Assembly: GCA_000231825.2 (NCBI GenBank)
Contig: JH720334.1
Span: 671,804 to 735,803, forward strand
Reading direction: 5' to 3'
Length of the DNA stretch: 64,000 nucleotides
Source of the DNA: Tetrahymena elliotti 4EA
Lineage: Eukaryota > Ciliophora > Oligohymenophorea > Hymenostomatida > Tetrahymenidae
Of this stretch, positions 12,133-26,084 are shown in pieces. The notes beneath the pieces were generated by a model. The model was not told the origin of the DNA. It did not search any database and saw only the letters and a program-made list of their open reading frames with translations. Position 1 is the stretch's first letter, and each line of letters opens with the position of its first letter. The position numbers were made by a program, and so were the translations under genes.

Positions 12133-14432
12133 TCAAAATATATTGCATTGACTATTTTGTCCGCAACAGCCTCTATTATTATTACTATTATGTTATGCAA
12201 TCTCATCAATTTCTACCATTTTTTTATCTTCTTTGATTGTTGTGGTATTTTATTTTGCAAAAACGTTTTTAGATTTTTTGATGAGCTAGTTAACATCTGA
12301 AGCTGTAACAGTATGACCTTCCTCTTCCTCTTCTTAAACTACTACATATCCTTTTTCTACTTCCTTAAATTAATCTTCTTTTTTAGATGGAGAGACTTAT
12401 GATTACATGGTGATTTATTATGAATTTGCAGAATCTAATTTTGTTTCTTATGTATTTGCTGTATTTGTTTATTTCACATTATTATTATTATTTTTATCTA
12501 ATTTACTATCCAACCTATTAAATTAGTTTACATTATCAAAAACTATTTATTGGTTTTCTACTTGTTAAATATTTATTTAGAATGCAGCTGATTATTTTTC
12601 TTGATCTTTGCTTTATTCATATTTAGAATCTTCAACTAAGCGTTTTGATGAAATCTTCATAAAATGGGTATTGCCAAACGATTGACTCATTTTATCATCC
12701 ACTGCTTTATTACTAACTTCTCCTCTATTTTCATTATTTGCTACTATTGGTGTGCTACTTTCCTTATTTTAGACGGATTTTTATTGTTAACCTAATTAAA
12801 TATTTTGGCTGTCGAACTTAATAGGCTCAGCTGAGATAGATGCTCCAAAAGAGAATGGTTGAGCTGAATTTTGCTAAGCCTTTTAGGATAAGTTTATTTC
12901 ATTTGAGTATAAAGAAATCTCTTAATTCTACTGCTTTGATGCAGTATTCTAAACTTCCTCTATATTTTTAACTTCTATGACTTAATTTACTATTTGAGGA
13001 GTAGGAGCTGCTTCAATAACAAGGGGAGCAGGAGCGGGAGGAGGATTTAATTTTCTTTATCTTTCTTCCTTCTATTCTTTTGTAGTGTAAATGTCAGTGG
13101 GTGGCCTAGTTTCAAAAATAAAAAATATTTGAATATTAATTTTTATTGAATTGTTTTTTTACCAGAATTGAGTCAGATCATCTAATTGTCCATGATATTT
13201 TTTCTAAAGATATCTAGGTTCGATGTCATTTTGAATTTAATTTAATTGCTTTTTATCTAAAAATTTAATTTTAGATGCAGCTTCTTCATCAATCATCTTT
13301 TCAATGACACTCCAGAGGTTTTTAAGACCAAAACTAGGATTGAGGATGTATAGTCTTTCAAGACAACCACCAAAATTAACTTACATAGTATCTATAATAA
13401 CTCCTAGGGCTTTAAGAGGTAAGGAGAATATACCTTTTTCTCTTGTATCAATAATAAAAATCCAATTTTCAACCTTTCCTGGAACCATCATATATTTTTT
13501 AATCATTTCTAAGAAAACACACATGGCTTAAGTTATTTAATCTGGACTGTGCTATATAAATATAAAAGATTGTATTAATATTATCATTTACAATAATTTC
13601 CTTTTTCAAAAGTTATGAAAAATAAGATTCATATCAATTGATTAATCTTTTTAAGATACTTTCAAAATTTAACAATGAAATATTGTTAATGAAAATCATA
13701 AATGAATTACTGTTTTAAGATTTAAGTGCTAACAATCCATATAGATAACGGGTCTCAATTGCTTGTCTCTTCCGCATAGGTAAACATTACCTGACTGCAA
13801 GAAATTAGTTGAAAACTAGTCAAGAGTGTGCCATTTTGGAGTATTAATCCACTCAACATGCTAAGAGAGAGCCTAATTATAACAAAAAACAATAATTTAA
13901 ACTCATTTAGTCTTTTTGCTAATTGCTTTTTTACTTTTAAGGATTTTTTCATATTATATTTGCCTGCTTGTAACATTTTAAGATAGCTACTTTCTTTAAA
14001 TCTAATTTTTAAATATTTTATATTCAATATTGCATCATAGAAAATAACTATTATACCCAGGAGGTATTTGAACATTATTCTATCTAACGAATTCTTTGAA
14101 TTCTGCCAAACATTTCTTTTCAAACTCATCATATTCTACATTTTCAAATATTTTTCTACGGATTTTCTTGTTTTCTCCATGCTTTATGTAATATTCTTAG
14201 TTTTTTATGTAAAATTTATATTTAAAGGAAGAACATTTATTTAATATTGTTTTAAAAAAATAGAGTGTTGAAGAATGAATATTAGGATCAAAATCTTATC
14301 AAAATAAATCTAACTTAACTATATTAACTCAATTTCAATAAATTCGCATTAAAAATTACCTGAATGGTGTATGTTATTGACTTCAGGTGGGGGTATGAGG
14401 AACCAAGGGTCGAAATTGAGTACGGGATCCAT
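12133..14432 (-). CDS. Sec14/CRAL-TRIO lipid-transfer protein with CaaX-like C-terminus
   Basis: Likely binds and moves phosphoinositides or other lipids between membranes. Minus strand, starting MDPVLNFDPWFLIPPPEVNN. Frame-restoring GT-AG introns link NQEYYIKHGENKKIRRKIFE, the CRAL-TRIO N-terminal helix YLKMLQAGKYNMKKSLK, ALSQHVEWINTPKWHTLDQF and then the core GNVYLCGRDKQLRPVIYMDC. GRDKQLRPVI is the hallmark GRD/RP element of this fold. The domain continues NWIFIIDTREKGIFSLPLKA and ends at LYILNPSFGLKNLWSVIEKM, which matches the family's F-V-N-P segment. After an intron near 13090-13165, a long low-complexity P/A-, Q- and N-rich tail follows. It ends NNRGCCGQNSQCNIF-TGA. CNIF fits a CaaX prenylation box, and the nearby CC could be palmitoylated, which suggests membrane anchoring. 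The upstream neighbour is divergent, 2.2 kb away. Confidence 0.85.
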
Positions 14433-16629
14433 CTTCTATTTAATTATTTGGGTATATATGCTTACTTTCTATCAAAAAATTAACTTAATTTAATAATATA
14501 TTTTGTTTTAAATTTTTGATAGTTGGTTTTTAGTTTATCAAACAAATGACAATAAATTTAAAGTTGGAGGTATTTTAATTTATCTTTCAGTTGTGTATGT
14601 ATAATTTGATTATTAATTCATGAATGACTAAACCGTTTCTAAGGTTTTCATGAAATATTAAATGATTTGTAAAAATTTTTAATTTATTAATTTATAATTT
14701 GAATAAACAAATAATAGTTGGGAAATTTCAATTGAAATCTTATAAATACTTAGTTTAGATTCTTGTTTAAATTAACATTTAGATGAAAATAAAAAGGTAT
14801 AATTAATTTCATTTTTCTAGAAACTAAATATAAATATGAAGTAATTTGAATGGGGGGATACCTCATAAAATAAATTTGTAATTCAAAATAAAATTATGGG
14901 ACATTTACCTAAATAAGGAGTAAAGTAATATTTTTTTAATTGAGTAAAAATCTAATTTTTTACTAAATCTGTCTAAATATTTTCAAGTATAATTATGATT
15001 CTATTTTTAGTTGCTTTAAATTCATAAAATAAATCTTTCTTTTTTTTTAAATTAACTAAATACACTCCATCAATTACTTAATTAATTTTTCTAATTTTTT
15101 GTCAAAAAAATTTAAATATCCTTCTTAAATAAAACAAAATAATTTATTATTATCTATTGAATCAAATATCAGAATTTATAATTAAATAATACAGAGGTTA
15201 TTACTATGCTAGAGTATATTTATGTATTGAGTCACTTCAATCATATTAAAAATAATAAAAATTCTTTTATTTTTTTCAATGCTTTATAATGCTTTATGCC
15301 ATGAATTTTTAAGATTTTTGAAAGAAGTGAAGTTTAAGTATATGAAAAATAGATATTTATTAGATTAACAATAAAAATGTTTCTTTTATTTTGTGAAAGA
15401 ACTTTCGAAGTTGCTAGCAAGTTGTCTGATAAAGAGAGAATTAAGAATCAATTCCAGAGGAAAAATATATATTTAAATAAACAATTTAAAAACTATTCAA
15501 TAAACTCAAACAGACAAATAACTTTTTTAATTTATTTTTCATCTGAATGAATTTAGTTTTTTTAAAAGTAGTTTTGATCATTATTACCAAAATAAATTAA
15601 TTAAATTCTTTCAAGGCACAAAATTAAATCAATCATACAGTTCAAGAAATAAATCTCTATTGAATATACTTTATTAATAAGCAATTTTTAGACTGATTTT
15701 TTATGAGAAGAAAAGCTATTTCAAAATGCTCAAATTTCAAAAAAAATGTATGATATTTTTGGAAAAAGAAGCTTGAAAAATAGTAAGATTTCAATATGAA
15801 TTTGGATTAAAAATTATTTTACTAAAAAACTAAATTGAAATCTGAGAATTCATTTGAAAATACAAGAGTAAAAAAATTAATTTTTTTCAAGATTGTAAAA
15901 AAATGGTAAAATAATTCAAATTTTTTTGCCATCAACTTTGTCAAAGTTGCGAAAAATATTTTAAAAGTTATTTTATGGAAATATAAAAAGTAAAAAAAAC
16001 AAATATTTTATGAAGTTAAGCAGTTTTAAAATAAAAATTTTTAAAAAGATTATTTGATATGACAAGTTACACTCTTTCTGTTTATTTCAAAACATTCATC
16101 ATCGCTTACTATCATTTTAAATAGTTTTTAATTTGACAGCAATCAATATTTAAATCACAATAGATGAGCTAATAACTTACTTTCTTACCATTTGCCAGAA
16201 TATTTATTTCCTCTTTTCCTTATGAATAAATAAAATCTATTTTAAATACAGACTTTATATAGAATGGTTTTTCATATTTTATTTATTAATGCTTTATAAA
16301 TTTCTTTTCAGCCATACTTTCTCACATTATGCAAATCGAGATAGCCATTTGTAAATTTCTTTTAAATTTTAGAAAGAATTTGACACCTTAATACAACACC
16401 CTAAAAAAACTTTAAAAAGCAAACAATTATTAATACTTTTTGAATTTATGTTTTGTATTAAATATTTAGAATTAATAAATATTAAAAAATATAAAAATCA
16501 CTTAAAATACATATTTAAAGAAAGTTGATACACAACAATTTAAAAAAAAAATATTTCTTAATTACATAAAGCATCTTCTCAATAATTAAAAAAAATCAAC
16601 CTAGGAAAGAAATCTTATTATACCTAAAA
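14433..16629. other. Divergent intergenic region
   Basis: 2.2 kb of low-complexity A/T-rich DNA between the starts of the Sec14-like gene (minus) and the glutamine-rich gene (plus). No coding frame with plausible composition, RNA gene or clear repeat is visible. Promoters of both genes should be at its ends. Confidence 0.55.
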
Positions 16630-19479
16630 ATGTCGTAAAACATTTACTACTACTAAGTTGTCCCAATCCATTAATTTTACAGTGATCAGATGGTTAATGG
16701 ATCCTAGATTAATAAAGATTATGCTTAAATTCAATAGATACATCATGGTTAGTAAAATGACACTTAATATGATTAGTCATATATCAAAGATTAAAAATAT
16801 GAAACTAATGATTAGAAGCCTAATTGTTTTCCCATCTTCAACAATCACATGTATCACTACAACCCTATTCAATCAAGATAAGTGATTCCAGAGAGCGCTG
16901 GTGTGGTATACTATCCTCCTCAATATATTCACCTTAGCTCAAATTAAAACTATAATTATCCTTTCTAATATTAGCAGATAATCCAATAACCAAAGTAATA
17001 ATTATTGGAAAAAGGCCTATCCGTCTATAATAGCTAAAGAACTAATTATACAAATCCAATCACATAAACAGGAGAAAGCAATGAAGCTAGATATACAAAA
17101 CATAAATAATTCCAGTCATGCTAATAACAGAGTGAATAATAAAATTATCCATCTAATTTTTCAGATTTAAATAAAACCTAATTCATATAATATAAGCAAA
17201 TGAAATATCATCAAAATTGCGAAAACAGTAAAAATTATGAAAAATAAAATTTTGATGATTATCATGAAAAAAATAATTCTGAATAAGAAAAAAAAAATAA
17301 TTCAGACCATAGAAATTATGAACAAAATTATGAATAGGATTAAGGCTATGAATAAAGAATAGAATCCTCAAAAAAAAATGTTAAAATAAGGATGAAAAAG
17401 GAGTAATAATGCTAAAATAAAGGAGAAGAATCAGCCAGCTTGAGTTAATAAAATACAACAGCTTAAAAGCTTGATTCTAAAGAAGAATACCCATAAATAT
17501 AAGCATAAAAGGTATCTAGTAATTAGATTAAGAGCTTTGGCAAAGTTAACAGTTTAACTAGTTAAAAAAAAATGAGCACAAAAATTTTGATTTCATGTCC
17601 TTAGTAGAATAATAAAAATGAGAGAGAGAAAAAAGAGTTATTTTAAAAAAAGAGTGGAGAGGAAGAAGAAGAAGAGATTTGTATAGAAGTAGGAAACTTG
17701 AATCTTCAAAATAAAATTACTTTTGAAAAAGAATATTGTTAACCAAAAGTCAAATAAAAAAAGCAAGAATAAATTAAAAATTTCGAACAAATTACATAGA
17801 AAAATTAATCATTTCGAAATAAAGGATAATAATAGGACCGGATTAATTCAAATAACAAAGACAAAGATAGAATAAATAATGATAATTATCTGCTTGAGGT
17901 TTTAGAAGAAACTGGAGTAAAAAATGAAGAATCAAATGAAATCTCAGTTAACTCATAAAAAGAATCATCTTAAAATTTTAATGTTGCACCTAGAATAAAA
18001 AAAGAAGCAGAAAATGACTCAAAAAATCTAGATGTTAAATTATGTGTAAAGCGCAAACTAAATTCACTTACTCAAGTTTAAAATAACTCAGGTGAATAAC
18101 AAAAAATTTAAATAAAAAATGAAGCTAGTAAAAAATAAACATAAAAATAAAATTAAGCTTCTACCTCGCAAACACAAACTGGCGTTGAATAAAAAGATTA
18201 TGAGTTTTCATGTAATCAAGATACCAGAAAGAAGAAAAAAATGAATGATTTTTAGTAAGAAGAGAGGAATGGAGAAAGTTTTAATGAATTAAATTAGAAC
18301 AAAGTTTCACTTCAAATTTAGCCTTAAAATGAGCAATAGTCTGAATTGCAGGGAGTTAACACAGAGTATTGGTATTCTAATATAAACTAACTTATCCCTT
18401 AAAAAATATCAGTGAGCAAATGGTCTAGTTAAAACTAAGATTCTTTAAAAAATTCTTATAACCAGAAAGTAAGCCATTAAGGCAGTAAATAAATTAGTCA
18501 AAAAATTGATGATGAGCTATAAAACAAATAAAGTAATGATTCAAAATAACAACCAGTTTTACAATCCAACAAAGAATTTTCAAGAAACTAACTCTCAAAA
18601 CTAAATTATTCGGATATAAAACAATAGAATAAATAAAATGACGGTGCTAATGAAAAAGACATATCCTTGAGTAGTAAATACATTTTTTCATAGTAGATAA
18701 AAAATTGTTAAAACTAAGATAGCTTTCCTCCTAATTATTGTCAGAGAGTTTTACAAGATAATTTAGATGAAAGCAAATTTTAATAGAGTAATATACCTAA
18801 TTAATCAATCTAGTTTTATTCTAAGTCAATGAAATAATGTGAAGAACAACAAATTTCCATTAATAAGGAAAATACTATATAAACAAGTAATAATTTAAGT
18901 TCAAAAAATTTTTTAATAGCTACTAATCAAAAAGAAAACCAGTTAGAATAATTAAGCGAAAATGCTTTAGAAATAGATATTTAAGATTCAGATAGCTAAT
19001 GTGATAATTCCCAAGAATTTTTAGAAGGTCAGTCACCTAAAAGTAGTTTGGAAAAAGATAAAATTTAAATGAATAAAGTGGCTATTGGCAACGCCTCTAA
19101 AAATATACTTAAAGCCTTTTAAAAATATATAGCTAGTCATGCATCAACTTCTAATTGCACAATCAGCTCATTAAATAGAATGTACTAAAGAAATACTTTG
19201 AGTAATTTACTAATGATCAAAATATACTTGAATCCAAGCTATAACAAATTAATGAACGAATTTATAGATTTATATGCATAAAATTGGCTCATTTAAAGCA
19301 AAGTATAAAATCTCGACATTCATCTTAAGATCTTAGAAGAACTGAAAAATAATAATGTCTCAATTCTAAAAACAAAGAAAAAAAAGTATTAGCGCAAAAA
19401 AATTACAGAGTTTAACAACTAGTTATCGACCAAATAAATAAAAACTTAGTTATAAAGCTCGACCATTGAGGAGAATTGA
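16630..19479 (+). CDS. Large glutamine-rich protein of unknown function (949 aa)
   Basis: One uninterrupted frame of 950 codons from ATG to TGA when TAA and TAG are read as glutamine. It starts MSQNIYYYQVVPIHQFYSDQ. Roughly the first 750 residues are hydrophilic, rich in Q, N, S, K and E, with Y/N/E-rich repeats around residues 180-245 and an EEEEEE run near 17660. Several basic patches (for example RKKKKMNDF) could act as nuclear localisation signals, but that is inference. The C-terminal 130 residues look folded: NKVAIGNASKNILKAFQKYI, then ISSLNRMYQRNTLSNLLMIK, then YNKLMNEFIDLYAQNWLIQS, then LDIHLKILEELKNNN, ending in a KKKKYQRKK tail. I do not recognise this domain. No signal peptide or membrane helix is present. 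No intron is needed. The frame has no break over 2.85 kb, so the gene is real. Confidence 0.85.
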
Positions 19480-20838
19480 CTCAATACCTTTCTTTAAATA
19501 TTCAAAAATACAAATAAAATTATGCGGAAAAAATTAATGAAAAAATAATACTTTTTCTATGAAGATAAATAAGTTTATTACTTTAATAATAATAAAAGAG
19601 ATAAAGTTAAAACATAAAAAATACATTTATTATTCCATTAATTTATTTTTTTTCTCCTTTTTTTAATTTATTATCCTTTGTTTATGTCCTAATTTATAAA
19701 TGTCACTTACATTTCTTTTAATTTATCTATCACCTCTAAGACACCTCTGAAAAAAATATTTCCTCATTTTCATAAATTAAATTTCACAATTTTTATAAAT
19801 ATTATTCTTTTAATTCTAACATTATAAAATATCATAGATGTAAAATGTTATTTTCACTTAAAATTTATTCCCAAAAAAAGTCTAGCTCTGAAAATAAAAT
19901 ATAATAGTTTGAAGAATTGATAATAAAACTTTCCATTAAGAAAAATCCTATGCTCTTCTAATTAATTTCAAAAATTAATGATCTTTTTATTAAATTTTAT
20001 GTGAAAAATGTAATTAGTACACTTATTTTTGTTCAAGAAAGTTAATATTAGCCAATTCAATTTTCTTAATAAATTGCTTCTTTTTAAAAAAATAGTTCAA
20101 ATAAAAAAAATCAAAAAAGGATTTTTTTTACTTCCAAAATCAATAGCAAATTAAATTAATAATTAAATATTCAAAGTGGAAAGGGTTTATCTTTGCTATT
20201 TAAAATTTATAATATACCTATTTAATATTTCATACTTTTTATGATTTGAATAATATTTAATTTTTTTGTTGGATATTATTTATTGTATTCTTTTTGTTAA
20301 AATTAAATGTTTGTTTTAATTTCATAAATTTATTTATTTTCATTTTCGCTTTTTAGACTTCCTAAATAAAAATGTTTTAATTCAAATTTTAATTCCTATT
20401 TTTATTAAATCAAATCTACTTCTTTACCAAGTTTGGAGTTTTTTCAATTTATTAATGAAAAAATTTAAAAATTAAAATTTTAAAAAAATAATTTAGAGAT
20501 AAATCATATGGAATATTTGAAATTAAAAAAATAATTCTAAGATAAATTAATGATTTAAAATCTTTTTGAATGCTTTTTACTCTATTTTTCCTCTTTTGAA
20601 AATTATAAAGAGATTTTAATTTCAACGACTATTTTTTAAACATCTCATAATACATACATCATACATAATTAAATAATTCATTCATTTTTGATTTGCAGAT
20701 TTTAACTGTAAAATACATTCTGAATTAATATACAAAATTTATATGATACTCTGAATTATATATTAAACCTTAACAAATTTGAGTAAAAGAAAAATATCCT
20801 ATCTTTAAAAAACTATTCAAAAATTCTTAAATTAAGTT
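19480..20838. other. Intergenic region between two plus-strand genes
   Basis: About 1.36 kb of A/T-rich sequence. Right after the TGA, the first bases up to about 19620 still resemble coding text (QIFKNTNK-like, then FFYEDKQVYYFNNNKRDKV), perhaps a decayed C-terminal extension. The rest shows nothing recognisable. Confidence 0.5.
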
Positions 20839-23699
20839 ATGAACTAGGAGTTATTAAATTAGTTTTCAGTGCTAGCCAATCTTCCTGGTAATTAATCCTA
20901 TTTGCTTTCTCATAAAGAAACTAACGAGATATTTGTTTTAAAGGTAAATTCTTTTGAAATATTTTCTTTTAAAATGCATATTTCATTTTATTTTTAGAAT
21001 ATTAAATATTTATTATAAATTTGTTTATTAGACTATTTAATCTAGACTAAATTATGAAGACTAAGTTAGGGCTTTATAAAAAAGATACAATGAGTTGTAG
21101 GATTGCTAAAATTTATGCAAAATGTGCTTTTATTAAATTGAAGAACCTCAGAGTATAAGCATTTTATATAATGAACCTAAAATCAACTTTAGAAAAGAAA
21201 TATCAACAAGGATGCTTAAAAAATAATTTTGGACTCTTGAAGAATTGCTTAATACTTTTTGGCATACTTTAGTAGCATTAAATAATTTCCATTATGTTGG
21301 ATTATTTCATGGAGATATTAGAGTTAATTCTATAGCTTGTAAGTCTGATGGCTCTATTATATTACTTGACCAATTTTGCACTGGAAATGTCTATTACAAA
21401 ACAGTAGAAGAGATAATAGCAGATCAAGATGGGTTCTTATCCCCTGAATTTTTAGACCCTAATCAAGATTTATGTAAAATAAAATGATTAAAAGCAAATG
21501 TTTTGTTTTTATGGATTAAAATTTAAAATTGAAATAAACTTTTCTATTATTATTAAAAATGATATTTTTTAATAAAATACATTTTTCTTTTCATAATCAT
21601 AGACAAGTTAATTTAATATTTGAATGGGTTATCTTATAATTATGAGCTAATTTATTTTTTTATTTAAAAAAGTATTTACCACAATAGAAAATGATATTTT
21701 CAGCTTAGGTTTAGTCTTTTTTGAGGCTTGTACACTGAAAAAAAGTAGGGATATGTACGAATGGAAAGAAAGAAACTTTAATTACTAAATATATTAAGAA
21801 AGATTAATGAATATTGAATAGCTTTATGGTAAGGATTTAGCATTATTCTTATCTCAGATGACTGACTTTAATATTTAATCTAGAACAACTACAGAAGAAG
21901 CGTTAGTTTAAATAGCTTAGTTGAAGCAAAAGTAAACTTAAAGAGACCAAGAAGTAAATATTTAAAGATAATCATCAATTTAGTTATCGTAATCACATTT
22001 AAGTCATTAGTAATAACTTTCTCCCCATTACTTGGATTAAAGTAATGTCTAAAGGAATAATAATAATAATGGAATAATCCCAAACGCTAGAAACAACGTT
22101 ATGAACCAAAATGATAAGAATACCGGAAATAGCTTTGATAATGGAATGAATTAATAAAATTGTGAAGCAGCCTATAATGTAGCTGTAGATAAAAAAATAT
22201 AAAATTCTTAATTGAGTAAGTAATCATTCAAGCTAAATATTAATTACAGTAATTCAATTGAAAGACAGGTTAAATAACAGCTTAATAGTGAACAGAATAG
22301 TGGAAAACTATCACAATTACTGACCAATGAAACAATCAAAGATAATAGCAAAAACTAAGAGATTACATAATTTGAAAATTTTAGTATTTCTGATAACTCT
22401 GTGAGTATACTCTCTTTTGAAAACACTATGTGCTCTCACCATGAAGATACAAATATTGATAAAAGGAGATAGATACCTGAATACAAGAAAAGTGTTTTCA
22501 AAGTTAAAAACATAATCAATGGTCCTCCAGTAAATAAATTACCATAGAACGAGAAAGAAAGTAGTGTATTCTACATTGTGGAGGAAGAAGAAGCTATTGA
22601 TAAGTAATTAATTTAAAAAACTATGGTGAATAGAATAGAAAAAGAAAAAAGAGAGCTAGCCCAAGTTTTAAGTCAAGATGTTAACTAGTTTTTAAATTAC
22701 GCCTAATACAATTAAATATAAGAAAGGTAAGTAAAATCTTCTTAGCCACCATATAAGAATAATTAAATTTTCTAGCAATCCTAGATATAATAATAATAAT
22801 AATAACATTTAGCAACAGAATAGTTAAATCACTACTAATAGCATGCTTAAAAATAAAATTAACATTTTTAGATTCATTAAGAAACAATTCAAAAAGCTTA
22901 ATTATAAAGCAAAGAGAACTAAAGAATTCATTAACAACAAAAAGAAAATTAATTCTCGTAGACAATAAACAAGATTCCAGCAAATCCTCGCTCTTAATAA
23001 GTCAGTATTTAGTTGAGACGAAACTCAGCTTTCTTACCTAACTAACAAATTATTAATTAAAAAGAAAATATCAACCAAAACGCTTATTAAATCATAGTAG
23101 ATCAAGATGTATCTGATGGTAGCTAGCAAGCAACTCACATGATACCTGACTAGCTTACTGGTAGCAAAAATATATACACAAGAAAGATAAGAGGCTTAAA
23201 TAAATCAGTGGATATGTCAAAAGCAATTCAATTGGTAAGTAATTAGTAATAAATTCAGAATAATGGAAACCATATTCAAATCCAAAATAGCATCAAAAGC
23301 TGCAAGTACTCAAACAAATAAGAAATAACTTTCCCATCAAGCGTTCTAAGCAGCAGTAATAGCAGTATTGGCCCAATCAATAACTAATAAATAGAATGTG
23401 AAGGGATCAATATTATTTCTTATGACATAATGAACATGCAATCACCAAAAAATATGATCAATAAAAATGAAAAGTAAACAATAAAAACCTTGTTCAATAG
23501 AAGCTAAAACATTTTCTCATCTAAGATTCAGCAATAAAATAATAATCTAAAGGAATGCCCTTCTTCAAAGAATAGCTAATTGATAAATAAAAATAACCCA
23601 AATAATAATATGTATAACCCTAATAATTACATTAATAATGATGAATGGAACTACCCTACTAATAGCTAAAGATTTGCATATATATAAATAAATAAATGA
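20839..23699 (+). CDS. Divergent protein kinase with long Q/N-rich tail
   Basis: Starts MNQELLNQFSVLANLPGN. Introns 20944-21031 and about 21474-21682 restore the frame. The kinase fold is compact. A glycine loop is not evident. The beta-3 lysine is in EIFVLK. The catalytic loop reads LFHGDIRVNSI, keeping the Asp and the Asn of HRDxxxxN but with Gly for Arg. The metal-binding motif is DQF instead of DFG, with Asp kept. FLSPEFLDP stands for the APE motif, ENDIFSLGLVFFEACTL for the subdomain IX helix, and RTTTEEAL for the final subdomain. The four key residues (K, D, N, D) seem present, so weak activity is possible and 'pseudokinase' is not proven. After about residue 330 the protein is Q/N/S-rich, with a hexaglutamine run coded by six TAA codons at about 22785, coiled-coil-like segments and acidic patches, up to the TGA at 23697. 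The family is unassigned. Confidence 0.82.
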
Positions 23700-26084
23700 A
23701 AATAATTAATACTTTATGGTTATAATCTACAAATATAAATTATATTAAAATGTTTTATTTAATAATTAATCACTTTATATCCAATGTAAAATATGAAATC
23801 ATATAAATATCAATCAAGATTTCTGAAAGAAAAATCACAATAGTTATCAATTAATAGAATTTTTAAATCATTTACATGTTTTTTCAAAACAGACTAAAAA
23901 AACTATTTAAAGTTCAGAAAAAAATTTGATAAACGAAATCAACAAAATAATTAAAGTAAGTATCGTTCATGCTCTTTTTAGTAAGCTAATACAATTTGTT
24001 ATATTTTGAAGTCTATTATGGTGTTTAGTGATATTAGTTTTTTATAGTTAAAAAGAGTGTAAAGGATAACTTTTAAAAATGAACTAGTTTAACAATTCTT
24101 TTATTTTTTTAATCATTTTATTTGAAATAAAATTGGATCAAATTAATTCCATTAAAAGAAATTAACCAGCATCTAAATAGAAAAAAATGTTAATGAATTA
24201 TTTATTAATTAACTTTTTACTATTTAATAATTAATAAAACAAAAAAAAGGGTAAAATGTATGAAAGCTTAAAATTTATTAATAGATTGATAAGGAAAATT
24301 CTTAATAAATCTTAAAAAAAATCCTATTTTTCAAAAAAAAAATTATTGAACAAATTAACTTTGTTTTTGTGTTTATTTTCTAAAGAAGTAAAATAAGTAA
24401 GATAAATATAAAAAAGCTATTATTACTATTTAATACTTTAAGCTTAGAATATCAAATTTATTTTTCCTTTTTTTAAATGATAAGCTCGGATAAAATGCAT
24501 AAAAGTTTATATTAGCAAATCTTTCTCATATATTATTATCTATTTTTATTCTTTAAGAATATGTATATTGATGCTTAAAAAAACAATAAATTTTTACTGA
24601 AAAAATAACTTCTCCACCCTTTTAAAGATACTATGTGATAATATTAGCAATTTATTAGAGGTAGAGATGAATAAGCTCTGTCATTCTTAAGACTAACCAT
24701 TATTTGAAAATTGTATTTTCATCTATTATAAAATAGAATCATACAGTTTAGATTCATATTTTTCCAAATTTAGATGTATTTTGATGATAATTTTTTATAA
24801 ATAATAATAAGAAATAAAAACAATAAATGCTTTTTAAAATATTGTGTTTAAGCATAAGACTGTTTAAAATAATGAATAAGCAGAAAATTATTTTGAATTT
24901 TAAGTCATTATTGATATTTTAAAAATGACTTTGTAAATTTTTATCTATAAATTAAACAGAAAGTTTTGATACAATTAAATTTTTTAAGATAAAAAACAAT
25001 TAAAATTTTCTATTTATTGAAAAATTTGACCTTATTTAAATAAATATTCACAATTTTTTATGAATAAAGTAGGGAACATTCAAATACAATAATGTTTATT
25101 TGTGTGTTTTTAGATTTATCATAAATTATTTAAAATAAATACTTTAAAAGTTTACAATAGTTAAATAAGAATTAACAAAAATAATTTTAGCTGTATTTAA
25201 TGAGATTTTAATTAGGTTTTACATATATTATTGAAAAAATTTGAAGAAAATTATCTAAAAATATTCTAAATTATTAACATTAAAATATATGTAAATTAAG
25301 TTTTAAGTTGTGAAATAAATTGGATAAAATGCTAAACCTATTTTATGAAAAAAGTACTTATAAATTCTCACTCACAAATGTTGTTGATAACTATATTATG
25401 TAGAATTAATTAATTAAAATTATATCTTCTCTAAAAATTAGATGATTAACAATATTTACTCCAAAATATTTTAAAATATGATTCAAAAATATTCAAGATA
25501 TGTTTTCATTTTTGAAACCTATCTTTAATATAAAAAATTTATTAATATCAAATTTTAAGGGAAGGCTTAAATCATTTTTAATACTATTAAAAGCTTCAAA
25601 AATTAGTAACAGTATTTGAGATCATTTATTTATTTTAAAATCTTTATCAGAGAGAGAACATATTTCAAATTAATTAAAGATTCTAAACCAAAAATAGATT
25701 TTATTTTGAAAATCGAATAATTTTAACTAAATAGAATCAATAATATGTGAATTAGTTTTGAAAAATTATTTTTATTGTTTCAACATTTTAGAATAGTAGT
25801 CAATAAAAAAAATAGAGAATATGAGTACTAGCTAGTAAAAGAATGTAGAAATAAATAAATAAGATGAAACAAAAATAAAAATGATGATTAAATTTATTTC
25901 TCAGAAAATATGCAAGATAGATCAAAATTTTTAAAATAATTTATTTTTATAATTTAATATAAAAAATTGTAATATCATACTAATTATTATTTATATTCTA
26001 GATTAATTTTGCAAAAATTGTAAGCTTGCTATTTTTTATATAAATATATTTTTTAGGCTTAGTAAATATCTAAATCGGATTCAC
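23700..26084. other. Convergent 3' intergenic region, low complexity
   Basis: About 2.4 kb of extremely A/T-rich DNA between the 3' ends of the kinase-like gene and the small tail-anchored gene. No coding frame, RNA gene or clear repeat was found. This is the longest featureless stretch in the window. Confidence 0.55.
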
